Below, piece by piece: positions 9,901 to 19,928 of a stretch of DNA of 46,329 bases (positions are counted from its first letter, which is position 1; the number at the start of each line of letters is the position of its first letter). The stretch is from NCBI GenBank assembly GCA_021108075.1, contig JAIORP010000118.1, positions 1 through 46,329 on the forward strand, given 5' to 3'. The stretch is from Candidatus Omnitrophota bacterium. Its GTDB lineage: Bacteria > Omnitrophota > Gorgyraeia > Zapsychrales > Zapsychraceae. A model generated the notes under the pieces. The model was not told the origin of the DNA, searched no databases, and was given only the letters and a program-made list of their open reading frames with translations. The position numbers and the translations under genes are program-made.

Positions 9901-11858
9901 ACAATGGCCAGATTGTATTTTCTTTGGATTTTGGGCACCGTGAAAAGGCGGTTTTAGGGCAGCTGGATCGACGCATTCTCGTCGGACAAAAGGAGGAGTC
10001 ATTCGATGCCCAGGATATCATGTTTAGCTTAGCAACCACTTATCCCGAAGGTGTTTTAAGCTGGGGAGAGGCTGATAGCGGACCTTCGGTTCAGGACGTC
10101 CTCAATCGATTAACCGTAGATGGGTATCTGACGAGAGATGGATTGACAGAAACCTATAAATTAGAATCCGGTCAACTTTTTCTTAGCCGCAATTCTCCCT
10201 GGGACGGTCAGTCCGTTTATTCTGATTACGCGATGTTGGTCGAGGTAGATATTGATGGGAAGAAGATCGAACTCGAAGTGGATCTTGAGCCCCTGACACC
10301 GGAACAGATCGGACAGATCCGCATCAGTCGTCGTCGATTTATCCGTCAAACGGTACTGGGGACGCTGGGAGCAATTTTGGGCGTGGGATTTCTTCCGTCG
10401 GTGTTAGTGAATCCCGAGCAGGAAGCTAAGCTTGATTCGATACAGTCCAATCCGATTTCCTACCTGCAAACAAGGCCTGCGCCGAAAAAAGATCTTTCTG
10501 GCTTGACCAGCGAAATGGACCGCATGTGGGAATTAGGGCAAATATATTTTAAAGAAATGGGAAAAGAGGCGTTGAAAGAACATTTGGCAATCAGCGGATA
10601 TTTTGCCTATAATCAAATGGAGTTGGAAGATCAAATGTTTATTGAGAACTTAAGGGACCTTTATCTTGCCAATGCAAATACAATTTTTTATCGCAGGAAC
10701 ACGGAAATGAAGCAATTACAAAAAGCGTTAACGTCGGGCGACGTGAAAACTGTCGCCTTAGGGTTGTCCGCGGATGAATGGGCGGCTCTTCAACAGGAGT
10801 CTGCGGATTTTTATGCTGATTTGAATTATCTCGTTTCCCAAATGGAAATCGCACACTTCATCCGGATTCTAACGTCTCAGGGAAGAATAAATTTGCAAGT
10901 AACCCCGCTGCACGAGTTGAAGGCGATAACCGCGGTTGCTAAAGCCGTCTATGATGCCGGGGAAGAATTAACTGTCGACCAATTAGACGCGATATTAAAA
11001 CAACATCAGCTTGCCGGAATTTCCATAACAGATAAAAAGACGCAGAACCTGCGTGACACCTTTGTGGCCCGACAGCAACAAGTGGGTCGAGCGATTGTCG
11101 AGACGATCAGTACAGACATTCATTTGTTGTTTTACGGCCCGCTTCTTCATATGATGGCTGTCGGAGATGCGGCATTAGAGCCAATCGCCGTTCGGCCTTT
11201 AGGCGCGGAAGATCAAGAGTCCCGCTACGCAAATTTACAAGGTCAGACTTTTCAAGAACTGGAAGCCCTCTTAAATAAATTAGACCGCAACACAAGGGAT
11301 GAACTCATTAATGCCTTTAACCCCGCATACGTCGAACAGCGTTTGCCGACCCAGGAGGAGATGCAGACGGTCAGTCGTCTTTTTCCTGCTGAAGCCGGCG
11401 CCATGCATCAGGATCTATCTCCTTTCATGGAACGATACCGAACGATGATCGGGCATTTGCAACAGGGGCGTTCACAGGTCGCCACGCGGTTGCAGGAGAT
11501 GCCGAATACGTTGTTTATCACCGATTCCGGTTCTGAGGGGGCGTTTATCAATCAGTCTTTACGATCCATGCAGGCACACTTGAGCCCGCTGGATAGCGAT
11601 TCAGCGCTATTGACAACGGATACTCCGGCGAGACGTCTTGATCGCGTCGGTGGTATTGATTTGAATCCGACGAACATGAATTTAGTAACTCAAGGTGAAG
11701 ATTATGAGCTTGAATTGCCATTTGATCCTGATCAGGTTGAACGCCAACCCATTACTGGTTTCACGCCTGTCATCATTCATATGGTGCCCATTTCAAATAT
11801 TCCGCAACTTTTGGGCTTATCTGAACAAGAAGACTCTTCTCAAATTTCTAAACGATGA
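6906..11858 (+). CDS. large multidomain protein: N-terminal signal/TM, GHKL histidine-kinase-like module, Rossmann-like region, internal twin-arginine/TM segment, C-terminal unknown domain
   Basis: 1650-aa ORF; NLVTNARQSF (N box), DTGAGIAPDVIDKIFAPEFTTK and GGTGLGLATVKEVVEAHGG (G boxes); internal SRRRFIRQTVLGTLGAILGVGFLPSVL. Confidence 0.85.
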   Translation: MFLNTRTKKIALYRSIVMIYIPIWMITLLFPFGVDAQTKTNQELLTVNLPSPGAMLQPTDAFTPLCLKGLKVFPREPFRFDFFIDRGSSKEDDTALQEQSRTLIKYFLASLTIPDEDLWVNLSPYEKDRIIPEAFGYTEMGRDMLAQDYVLKQLTSSLIYPENDLGQDFWERLYTEAYRKYGRTDIPVDTFHKVWIVPDTATVHVQDGIAYVLDSKLKVMLEEDYFAMNESMKNRKMDHLASESSRGNETSGDKTFQTGMIRDIVIPAIEYEVNTGHHFAPLRQMYHAMILSSWFKQNLKKHILEHVYVGQKKVRGVDVKDRAVKEKIYEQYIEAFKKGVFDYVKEEYDPRMQKVIPRKYFSGGTSFNRQAMDQAMLLRSDEQSLMRTAQAMADDIRVATVIQPTLDRAMLSKGIDFNDLTVEEQNIVLLQASEVRKFFHDYLNAINAIVGLELTFILDFPHNKEPLAELTRLLARMSTDVQNIRTKIHDLSPLDQWGLFRQFQRDHQAILATIEPMLPSQDVSDARELEFVEMLHYVYSEMGPLLKQGISFQLEKTEININEFVKVYVEFDKVEGVDYELDARARNVILADQPKLKRVFDNLVTNARQSFSGQGKVKIETSDIQVDGQDFVQVRVSDTGAGIAPDVIDKIFAPEFTTKGEAGGTGLGLATVKEVVEAHGGKIAVQSQQGDPADLSTFKTTFTVQMPTTDVGQDSRVQQKQAQVEALEGKYPRLFKVLNRANRYAKFNTQSRLYLQGLPSEQVQMIGQVDFGRASVTAPRELFEVFQPLARDGRISPDFHIYSLDQNQDHVTHARDILNRLTAESTEVSRRVSTHQGGIAELFDVLPSEQKFDLLFVQGIRQDMTLNERIISRNRMGAALRTGGRLIWTDVNMTVVFEKDMQGDLVARTLVFDASSDEVGADFKTVQNITNEYINSDMRGMHKSRVLPVLKLLSQAIQSTTGEVQDLQQAFIVDQKSAFIGHVKQTLSLHLASAVDFQDNGQIVFSLDFGHREKAVLGQLDRRILVGQKEESFDAQDIMFSLATTYPEGVLSWGEADSGPSVQDVLNRLTVDGYLTRDGLTETYKLESGQLFLSRNSPWDGQSVYSDYAMLVEVDIDGKKIELEVDLEPLTPEQIGQIRISRRRFIRQTVLGTLGAILGVGFLPSVLVNPEQEAKLDSIQSNPISYLQTRPAPKKDLSGLTSEMDRMWELGQIYFKEMGKEALKEHLAISGYFAYNQMELEDQMFIENLRDLYLANANTIFYRRNTEMKQLQKALTSGDVKTVALGLSADEWAALQQESADFYADLNYLVSQMEIAHFIRILTSQGRINLQVTPLHELKAITAVAKAVYDAGEELTVDQLDAILKQHQLAGISITDKKTQNLRDTFVARQQQVGRAIVETISTDIHLLFYGPLLHMMAVGDAALEPIAVRPLGAEDQESRYANLQGQTFQELEALLNKLDRNTRDELINAFNPAYVEQRLPTQEEMQTVSRLFPAEAGAMHQDLSPFMERYRTMIGHLQQGRSQVATRLQEMPNTLFITDSGSEGAFINQSLRSMQAHLSPLDSDSALLTTDTPARRLDRVGGIDLNPTNMNLVTQGEDYELELPFDPDQVERQPITGFTPVIIHMVPISNIPQLLGLSEQEDSSQISKR

Positions 11859-11949
11859 GACATCACTCTCGAATAAATTCTTTTTATTTAGCTTCTGCTT
11901 GACAGTGCAATCTAATTCGTGGACGATATAATATAAATAAACATATTAA

Positions 11950-12029
11950 TACCAATTCCAAAAAATAATGACCAAAACCAATTCTGTTTTTCAGAATTAA
12001 GATAGAACAATTTATTGATGGATTTGGTA
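11950..12029 (-). repeat. MITE-like palindromic repeat, copy 4 (80 bp)
   Basis: TACCAATTCC...GGATTTGGTA; TAA at 11947-11949 and 12030-12032. Confidence 0.93.
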
Positions 12030-12141
12030 TAAGTATGCGTATATGTTTTTATCATTGAAATGGTTGTATCCTTGCCGTATATTTTTTTAAAAAAATAGAC
12101 CGCTTCAATTGAAGAGTTTTATAAAGAAAGAAGATAAAACT

Positions 12142-13245
12142 ATGGCACAGGTTAGTTTGCAGAATGTTTCTAAGATCTATAAAGGCGGGATTAAGGCTGT
12201 CGATAATATTAATTTAGGCGTTGAGAACAAAGAGTTCATGGTCCTCGTCGGACCTTCAGGGTGTGGAAAATCAACGACGTTAAGGATGGTTGCGGGATTG
12301 GAAGATGTTTCCAAAGGCAAGATTTGGATTGGCGACCGGCTTGTCAATGAAGTTCCAGCAAAGGATCGTGACATCGCAATGGTTTTTCAAAATTACGCGT
12401 TATATCCCCACATGACTGTTTATGAAAATATGTCTTTTGGTCTGAAACTGAGGAAATATCCTAATGATGAGATCCAAAGACGTGTTCATGATGCCTCAGA
12501 GATCCTTGGGATCAAACATGTGTTGACGCGTCGTCCGAAACAGCTTTCCGGCGGGGAGCGTCAACGGGTTGCTTTAGGCCGGGCGATTGTCCGTAAGCCG
12601 CAAGTTTTTTTGTTTGATGAGCCTTTAAGCAATCTTGACGCCATGCTGCGTGTCCAAATGCGGACAGAAATTCATAAGCTAAGACTACGGCTGCAGACAA
12701 CCTTCATCTATGTTACCCATGATCAGACAGAAGCATTGACACTCGGCGACCGCATCGTCGTTATGCAGGGGGGGGAGATCCAGCAGTGTGCGGATCCTCT
12801 GACCATTTATGATAAACCGGCGAACAAGTTTGTGGCCGGGTTCGTGGGTTCCCCTCCGATTAACGTCATGGACGGTAAAATCATTAAGAAGGAACGAAAG
12901 TATTACTTTGAGGAAGGTCGTTTTAAGGTTAAAATTGTTGAAGAGATGCATAAGAAGTTATCTTCTTACGAAGGGAAGGAAGTTGTTTTTGGTATTCGCG
13001 CTGAAGATATTTATGATAAACTATTTGTATCAGAAGCGTCAGAAGAAAACACTGTCCGCGCTGCATGTGAGGTCGTCGAGCCATTAGGCTCAGAGGTTTA
13101 TTTGTACCTCAACACGGGTAAGAATACCTTTATTGCGCGCGTGGGGGCGCATAACCGTCCTGAAGTTAATCGAGATATGGATGTTGTCTTTAATATGAGT
13201 AAGGTGCACTTCTTTGATCGAGAAACTGAGAAAACAATTATTTGA
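12142..13245 (+). CDS. ABC transporter ATP-binding protein, UgpC/MalK/MsmX type (sugar import)
   Basis: MAQVSLQNVSKIYKGG start; Walker A GPSGCGKST, signature LSGGERQRVALGRA, Walker B VFLFDEP, C-terminal regulatory domain; the track start 12109 is probably too far upstream. Confidence 0.93.
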   Translation: MAQVSLQNVSKIYKGGIKAVDNINLGVENKEFMVLVGPSGCGKSTTLRMVAGLEDVSKGKIWIGDRLVNEVPAKDRDIAMVFQNYALYPHMTVYENMSFGLKLRKYPNDEIQRRVHDASEILGIKHVLTRRPKQLSGGERQRVALGRAIVRKPQVFLFDEPLSNLDAMLRVQMRTEIHKLRLRLQTTFIYVTHDQTEALTLGDRIVVMQGGEIQQCADPLTIYDKPANKFVAGFVGSPPINVMDGKIIKKERKYYFEEGRFKVKIVEEMHKKLSSYEGKEVVFGIRAEDIYDKLFVSEASEENTVRAACEVVEPLGSEVYLYLNTGKNTFIARVGAHNRPEVNRDMDVVFNMSKVHFFDRETEKTII

Positions 13246-14506
13246 TTTAAAATATTTATTTACCATTTTATTTTTATTGCCATTGGTGGCGTTGTTTATC
13301 ATCGCTACCTTTTTTTTGCCTTCCCTATTTAATTATCTCGCTTTCGGATCATTGATCCTATTAGCTTACTTAATCCCTCTCAGCCGGCAATTGACTCGCA
13401 GTAAATCCCACGTGATTCTGAAACTTCAGGGCCTTGAAGAACGGAAAAACCTTCTAACCGTCGAGCGGCGTCAAGAATTGCTGGCCATAAAGTCTTTCCG
13501 CGAAAAAATTATCAATTTTTCGGAATTAAAAATGTTCACAGAGAAAATTGGGATGTGCCTGTCTTTAGAAGACACGTCTAAAACTCTCTCAGAGGAAGTG
13601 AATCATTTGCTGGGCAACAAAGATACCACGGTAATTTTATATTTATTCCACTCCAGAACCGGTGAGCTCGGCATATCTTCATCCCAAAAAGGACAGATGA
13701 AGGTTAATATCAAGTCTAAAAAAGGTGACATCTTTGACGAATGGATTATTAAGACCATGCAGTCCTTGCTGGTTGAAGATATTCGCAGTGATTACCGGTT
13801 TGATATGGAAAAGATTGTTTCGTCTGACCGTGTGATCCGTTCGTTAATCAGTGTGCCGATTCGCGTCGGGAACAAGGCCTTAGGTATCTTGCGGGTTGAC
13901 AGCCCCTGCGCGCGTGCATTTAACACCCAGGATTTACGTTTTTTAACCACGGTAGGGGATATTGGAGCGATTGCTATTGAAAACGCGCAATTGTATGAGA
14001 CCGTTGAGCAATTGGCTATTCGGGATGGTTTAACAAATTTATTTTTAAGGCGTTATTTGATGGACCGGATGTCCGAGGAGCTGAGCCGCAGTTTAAGACG
14101 GAAGCAGCCGCTTTCCTTTATTATGATCGATCTTGATAATTTTAAACAGTACAATGATAAATTCGGGCATACAGCGGGTGATATCGTCTTGCGAACGGTT
14201 GCTTTATTGCTGTCAGAATTTTTTAAAGAACCGGGATGTTTGGTCTGCCGGTATGGCGGTGAGGAATTTTGTGTGCTCTTGCCTGATTGCAAAAAAGAAA
14301 AAGCTTACGAATTAGCTGAAGAAATTCGAAAAAAAATTGCCAATCAAATAATTATTCTGCGTCGTTTGAAGACACGCATCACGGTCTCGATGGGCGTGGC
14401 CAGTTTTCCCTTGGATGCACAGATAAAGGAAGAGTTGATACAGCGTGCGGACCAGGCTTTGTACCAGGCAAAAGATATGAACCGGAACAAAGTGGTTGCC
14501 GCTTAA
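13214..14506 (+). CDS. diguanylate cyclase: two TM helices, GAF-like, GGDEF (GGEEF)
   Basis: DLDNFKQYNDKFGHTAGD and CRYGGEEFCVLLPDC; hydrophobic N-terminus; overlaps the preceding CDS by 32 bp. Confidence 0.9.
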   Translation: MIEKLRKQLFDLKYLFTILFLLPLVALFIIATFFLPSLFNYLAFGSLILLAYLIPLSRQLTRSKSHVILKLQGLEERKNLLTVERRQELLAIKSFREKIINFSELKMFTEKIGMCLSLEDTSKTLSEEVNHLLGNKDTTVILYLFHSRTGELGISSSQKGQMKVNIKSKKGDIFDEWIIKTMQSLLVEDIRSDYRFDMEKIVSSDRVIRSLISVPIRVGNKALGILRVDSPCARAFNTQDLRFLTTVGDIGAIAIENAQLYETVEQLAIRDGLTNLFLRRYLMDRMSEELSRSLRRKQPLSFIMIDLDNFKQYNDKFGHTAGDIVLRTVALLLSEFFKEPGCLVCRYGGEEFCVLLPDCKKEKAYELAEEIRKKIANQIIILRRLKTRITVSMGVASFPLDAQIKEELIQRADQALYQAKDMNRNKVVAA

Positions 14507-14531
14507 ACCCGGAAAATGAAATGATACTTTT

Positions 14532-15557
14532 ATGCTATTAAATTTGTTTTTATTAACAATTTATTTGTCCTTGTCTTTTTATTTATCCCGGAGATTGTTT
14601 GACGAGCTTGACCTGGAATGCCGGAGTAATTACGCTCAGATGAGCGGGCAATACGAACGGCTGGTCAAAAGGAAGGAAGCGCTTTACCAGGAAAAGATGC
14701 AATTGGAAAGTGAAGCGATAGAAATATTTACGCTTTATGAAATTACCAAAGAGATCACAAAGAGTTTGAGCGCTGAAGATGCTTTTAACATATTTAGAAA
14801 TAAATTGTCCCAGCATGTTCATTTTGTTGATTGCCGGTTATTACCGTCCCTGGTCGCTGAGTCGGAAGATGCGCGGAAACAAGAAGGCCATTTTTTATTT
14901 ATGTTAAAGGGTAAACGCCAGAAAATCGGTTATTTGGATTTTGTCGGGATCAGAGAAAAGGATAAGGAAAAGATCCGGATAATGGGCAATCAGTTCGCTC
15001 TGGCTTTCAGGCGGGTTAAATTGTACGAAGAAATCGAACGCATCGCGATTACAGACAGTTTGACAGAAGTATACACGCGTCGTTATGCCTTGGAACGATT
15101 GCGTGAGGAAATAAAACGTTCCAGGGTGAGGAAAATTTCACTTTCGTTTTTGATGATTGATGTGGACCATTTCAAATCGATCAATGACCATCATGGTCAT
15201 CTTGCCGGAGACCAGGTTTTAAGGGAACTAGGGGGTATTATTAAGGAAAATATTCGTGAAATTGATATTGCCGGCCGGTACGGCGGCGAGGAATTTTGCG
15301 TGATTTTACCTGACACAGAAATTACCGGGGCACAATATGCGGCTGAACGTATTCGGAAATCCACACAAAGCACCCTATTGAGGGTCTATGATACCAAAAT
15401 AAAAACAACGGTCAGTATCGGCATCGCGACCTACCCAACCGATGGCGCCTTCAAGCAGGAGCTCATTGATAAAGCGGACTGGGCCCTTTATCGCGCGAAG
15501 AAACTCGGACGCAACCGTGTTTGCGCCTTTGGTGTCTATGATGATGCCGCTGAATAA
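14532..15557 (+). CDS. diguanylate cyclase: N-terminal TM, GAF-like, GGDEF (GGEEF) with RxxD I-site
   Basis: DVDHFKSINDHHGHLAGD, REIDIAGRYGGEEFCVILPDTE. Confidence 0.9.
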   Translation: MLLNLFLLTIYLSLSFYLSRRLFDELDLECRSNYAQMSGQYERLVKRKEALYQEKMQLESEAIEIFTLYEITKEITKSLSAEDAFNIFRNKLSQHVHFVDCRLLPSLVAESEDARKQEGHFLFMLKGKRQKIGYLDFVGIREKDKEKIRIMGNQFALAFRRVKLYEEIERIAITDSLTEVYTRRYALERLREEIKRSRVRKISLSFLMIDVDHFKSINDHHGHLAGDQVLRELGGIIKENIREIDIAGRYGGEEFCVILPDTEITGAQYAAERIRKSTQSTLLRVYDTKIKTTVSIGIATYPTDGAFKQELIDKADWALYRAKKLGRNRVCAFGVYDDAAE

Positions 15558-15791
15558 GTCCTCCCTGATGTTTTTTGTCTTATCTTGTTGGTAAACCTAT
15601 GCTTACAACTATTCTTAAATAAATCATTTAGCAGTTGAACTAGAATCTATTATCAGGTAAAATGGAGCCGAATTTCACATCCCGATATCCTCAAGGGTTA
15701 AAATATCAGAGTAGCTTTTTTATTTATAATTTATGTAAGATTATTATTAATAGTAATTTTTATTCTTCTACAAATCTATATAAATATTAAA

Positions 15792-16721
15792 ATGAAAAAA
15801 TACACAATTGGAATTGATGTTGGCGGAACAAATATTAAATTGGGTTTAGTCTCTTCTGATGGAACCATTGCCCTTCGTGATCAAATTGAAACAAAAGATT
15901 TTTATCGTTCAAAGAATGATTTAATTAAAGCCTTAATAAAGATCGTTCATCATGTTTTTGCCCTGTATCCATTGAAGAAAAGACAGATTGAAGGCGTTGG
16001 CATCGGTTTGCCCGGACTGGTTAACGTCCAAACAGGATATGTGATCCGTTTAACAAATATTCCAGGCTGGCACAATGTTCCTTTGAAGAAGCTTTTGGAT
16101 GACGCGCTTAAAATGCCGGTTTATCTGGATAATGATGTTAATGTTATCGCTTTGGGAGAATGGCAGTATGGGGCTGGTAAGGGCTATCAGAACCTGGTTT
16201 GCATCACGTTAGGAACCGGAGTGGGCGGCGGCATCATTTTAAATAACAGCATTTATCGCGGTGAAGGGTTTTTTGCGGGCGAAATTGGCCACATCCCCTT
16301 GAATAAAAAAGGACCTGCCTGCAATTGTGGGGGTTCAGCGTGTTTTGAACAGTATGTTGGTAATAAACAGATTTTACGGCAAGCACAAAAGCTTTTAAAA
16401 AATAAAGCCTTAAGGCTGGAAGATGTCGCGGCTCTGGCCCGGAAAGGTAATAAACAAGCGCTGCAGTTCTGGAGCCATGTCGGTGAGGATATCGGCCAGG
16501 GGTTGGTCGGTGTCGTGAATTTGCTGAACCCTCGGTTGATTGTCATCGGAGGCGGTGTCGCGAAAAGCCTTAAGTTTATGAAAAAAGATATTCAGCGTGT
16601 CATTCGGTCCCGGGCGATGTCTGTTCCGGCTAAGATGGTAAAAATTGTTCCATCTAAATTAGGCAATGATGCCGGAGTTATCGGGGCCAGTGTTTTGGTT
16701 AACAGCCACGCCAGGAAATAA
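15792..16721 (+). CDS. ROK family sugar kinase (glucokinase-like)
   Basis: IGIDVGGTNIKLGLV, GIGLPGLV, TLGTGVGGGII, GEIGHIPL and ROK zinc motif CNCGGSACFEQY. Confidence 0.94.
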   Translation: MKKYTIGIDVGGTNIKLGLVSSDGTIALRDQIETKDFYRSKNDLIKALIKIVHHVFALYPLKKRQIEGVGIGLPGLVNVQTGYVIRLTNIPGWHNVPLKKLLDDALKMPVYLDNDVNVIALGEWQYGAGKGYQNLVCITLGTGVGGGIILNNSIYRGEGFFAGEIGHIPLNKKGPACNCGGSACFEQYVGNKQILRQAQKLLKNKALRLEDVAALARKGNKQALQFWSHVGEDIGQGLVGVVNLLNPRLIVIGGGVAKSLKFMKKDIQRVIRSRAMSVPAKMVKIVPSKLGNDAGVIGASVLVNSHARK

Positions 16722-16753
16722 TATTAATGATTTATTAAATTCCCTAGAGGCCG

Positions 16754-18892
16754 ATGCAGGTATTTAATCCCACTCAATTCAGGTTGAGCACACATCGCGT
16801 TATTGCCGCATGTTTATTTTTTAGCTTTATTTTATTTCCTTCAGCAATATCTTTTGCCCAGTCCAATGGGACCTCTGTTGAACTGAACGGGGATACGATC
16901 GAGTACGCGATGGATGGCGATAAAATTATCGCTAAAGGCCATGTTGTTATCACATTTAAAGATACCGTTTTGACCTGTGACGAAGTGGAGTTTTTCCGCA
17001 TTGAAAAAGTTGCCCATGCCCGCGGTCATGTCCATTTGAAATCTAAGCAGGGCGAGCTGTATGGCCGAAAAATGACTTTTAATTTTGGGACGATGAGCGG
17101 TGATTTTAACGGGGCCAAGATCGTTTCTTTGCCGCTTTACGGTGCCAGTGAAGATATACACAGGACCAGTGACGGTCAGATGGTCCTGTCAAACGGATAT
17201 ATGACGACTTGCGACTTTGACAAACCCCAGTACCGTATTCATTCAAAAAAGATTGAAATTCATCCGGGTAAGAAAATGATCGCCAGAAATGTCACCATGC
17301 GCATAGGCGACTTACCTGTTTTCTGGCTGCCTCGAATAACCCAGAACCTCAAAGACGGCAAACCGCAGTTCCTTTTTACCCCGGGATTTGACAAAGAATG
17401 GGGGATGTTTGTGTTAACAAGATGGCGTTATATTTTAAACGACAACCTCAGGGGAACCTTTCATCTGGACGCGCGGGAAAAAAAGGATGTCGCCTGGGGG
17501 ATTGACGCCCAGTATGAACACGAAGATTATGGTAAGGGTTTGATCCGGACTTATTATATGAATGAACGCTCCATTACATCAACTCGTTTTTGGAATGAAC
17601 GTCCGACACCGACGATCGAAAAAGAACGTTACAAGATTGAATGGCGCCATAATTGGAAGTTCAATCCTAAAACGAGAGCGATCTTACAATATTATTTATT
17701 AAGTGACAGCACCTTCCTTAAAGATTATTTTGAAAGGGAATACGATAAGGACAATACCCCGGATTCGTTCTTTTTGCTCACGCATTCGCTTCCCAAAGGG
17801 GTCGTGAGTTTTCGCACGGATGTGCGTGTGAACCGTTTCTATTCCCAATTGGAACGTCTGCCAGAGGTGCGCTATGATTTGTCCAGTCAAGAAGTTGGCG
17901 ATACGGGTTTGTATTTTAAAAACACAACGAGTTTCGTGAATCTGACCAACAAAACAGCTTCTCCCAGTGAGGTGCGGCAAGAGACCATGCGTTTAGACAC
18001 GGATAGTCAGCTGTCTTATCCCAAAAAGGTCGGAATTTTTGAGTTTAAACCGTATGTCGGGGGTGAACACACGTATTACAGCAAGACGAAAAATCCTGAC
18101 AAATATCATGCCGTCCGGGGGATTTTTCGAACTGGCGCGAGTTTGAGTAGTAAGTTTTATCGTATATTTGAATATTCGTCCGACGCTTTCGGTATGGACA
18201 TTGACAGGTTGCGGCATATTATTACGCCCTCGGTCGACTACAGTTATATTAGCGAACCGACATTGTCTTCTGGTTATATTGATAATTTTGACGGGATCGA
18301 CAGCCGGGATAACGCCCACTCAATCAGTTTTTCCCTGGAAAACAAGTTGCAAACAAAACGTAAGGGCCGAACAATTGAGTTTTTCAGGGGTATTATTAGC
18401 GTTCCGTTCGCACTAAAAGAAAATCCGGGCGGAGGTGGTTTTGGCTCTGTCAAATCGAAAATGGATTTTCGCCCCAAGGACTGGTTTACCTTGTATTTTG
18501 ATTCAACTTATGATACAAAGAATGATCGTCTCAGTTCGGCAAATTTTGATATTTATATTAACGGCCCGGACAAAAAATGGCGTTTCAATTTGGGAAAACG
18601 TTATTCGCCCCTTGTCGATGATCAGGTTACAACCGGGTTTACATGGCGGATTAATCCCAAATGGGCCGTGAAACTGTACAATCGTTTTGATGTCATGCAT
18701 GGCATCCATAAAGAACAAGATTATGTGCTGACCCGCGATTTGCATTCCTGGGATATGGACATCAATTTTAATTCCACCAGAGGCGAAGGTGATGAAATAT
18801 TGATGATCTTTCGCTTAAAAGCTTTCCCTGATATCGGATTCGATTTCGGGACAGGATTTAATAAACGTAAAGCTGGTTCACAATCGGAGTAA
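16754..18892 (+). CDS. LptD/OstA-like outer-membrane LPS assembly protein
   Basis: Signal peptide; OstA-like repeats ([37 protein letters not shown]); [10 protein letters not shown]; beta-rich C-terminus. Confidence 0.85.
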   Translation: MQVFNPTQFRLSTHRVIAACLFFSFILFPSAISFAQSNGTSVELNGDTIEYAMDGDKIIAKGHVVITFKDTVLTCDEVEFFRIEKVAHARGHVHLKSKQGELYGRKMTFNFGTMSGDFNGAKIVSLPLYGASEDIHRTSDGQMVLSNGYMTTCDFDKPQYRIHSKKIEIHPGKKMIARNVTMRIGDLPVFWLPRITQNLKDGKPQFLFTPGFDKEWGMFVLTRWRYILNDNLRGTFHLDAREKKDVAWGIDAQYEHEDYGKGLIRTYYMNERSITSTRFWNERPTPTIEKERYKIEWRHNWKFNPKTRAILQYYLLSDSTFLKDYFEREYDKDNTPDSFFLLTHSLPKGVVSFRTDVRVNRFYSQLERLPEVRYDLSSQEVGDTGLYFKNTTSFVNLTNKTASPSEVRQETMRLDTDSQLSYPKKVGIFEFKPYVGGEHTYYSKTKNPDKYHAVRGIFRTGASLSSKFYRIFEYSSDAFGMDIDRLRHIITPSVDYSYISEPTLSSGYIDNFDGIDSRDNAHSISFSLENKLQTKRKGRTIEFFRGIISVPFALKENPGGGGFGSVKSKMDFRPKDWFTLYFDSTYDTKNDRLSSANFDIYINGPDKKWRFNLGKRYSPLVDDQVTTGFTWRINPKWAVKLYNRFDVMHGIHKEQDYVLTRDLHSWDMDINFNSTRGEGDEILMIFRLKAFPDIGFDFGTGFNKRKAGSQSE

Positions 18893-18899
18893 AAAGATC

Positions 18900-19928
18900 A
18901 TGTCCGTCAATACCAGCGACATCACAAATAGAAAGAGTTTTCTTATGGGCAGAAAAAAAGTAGTTGTTATCACCGGTGGCGCCGGTTTTTTGGGAAGTCA
19001 TTTGTCGGATTTGTTTGTTTCTGAAGGCTTCAAAGTTTTTTGCGTCGATAATCTGATCACCGGCAGTATGAATAATATCCAACACTTGATGAATGACAAG
19101 AATTTCGAGTTTATTAAACACGACATATCAAAGGATTTCCGGATTAGCGGACCTGTCGATTTTATCCTGAACTTTGCTTCACCGGCCAGTCCCATTGATT
19201 ATTTGAACTATCCCATCCCGACGCTGAAAGTCGGTTCTTTGGGTTCGTACAATACCCTAGGCCTGGCGAAGTTGAAGAAGGCCTGTTATTTGCTGGCCTC
19301 GACATCCGAGATTTACGGGGATCCTGACGTTCATCCGCAAAAAGAAGACTACTGGGGCCATGTGAACCCTATCGGCCCGCGGGGTGTTTATGATGAAGCC
19401 AAACGTTTTGCCGAAGCGATAACAATGGCGTATCACCGTTATCATAAAATTGACACGCGCATCGTGCGTATTTTTAATACCTATGGGCCCCGCATGAGCA
19501 TTGAGGATGGCCGGGTTGTGCCGAACTTTATTTATCAAGCCCTGCGTAATAAACCGCTCACAGTTTACGGCAAGGGCAAGCAAACGCGGTCGTTTTGTTT
19601 TTATTCTGATTTAATCGACGGGATCTACCGTTTGTTGATGTCTGATTATACCGGGCCTGTCAATATAGGGAATCCAACCGAGTTTTCGATCCTTGATTTT
19701 GCCAGGCTTGTCATCGCTTTAACAGAAGCGAAAAGTAAGATCGAGTATAAACCCTTGCCGATAGATGATCCCAGACAAAGAAAACCGGATATCACATTAG
19801 CCAGGAAAATATTGAAGTGGAAGCCGAAGGTGGAGCTGGAAACAGGATTGAAAGAAACCATTGCATGGTTCCAGAACAGCAAAGATCGAAGAAAAAAGGA
19901 AAAGAAGGAAGTTGTTTATCATGAATAA
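18900..19928 (+). CDS. NAD-dependent epimerase/decarboxylase, UDP-glucuronate decarboxylase (UXS)-like
   Basis: [15 protein letters not shown] Rossmann motif; [18 protein letters not shown] matches the UXS YxxxK region; true start may be 18945. Confidence 0.85.
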   Translation: MSVNTSDITNRKSFLMGRKKVVVITGGAGFLGSHLSDLFVSEGFKVFCVDNLITGSMNNIQHLMNDKNFEFIKHDISKDFRISGPVDFILNFASPASPIDYLNYPIPTLKVGSLGSYNTLGLAKLKKACYLLASTSEIYGDPDVHPQKEDYWGHVNPIGPRGVYDEAKRFAEAITMAYHRYHKIDTRIVRIFNTYGPRMSIEDGRVVPNFIYQALRNKPLTVYGKGKQTRSFCFYSDLIDGIYRLLMSDYTGPVNIGNPTEFSILDFARLVIALTEAKSKIEYKPLPIDDPRQRKPDITLARKILKWKPKVELETGLKETIAWFQNSKDRRKKEKKEVVYHE

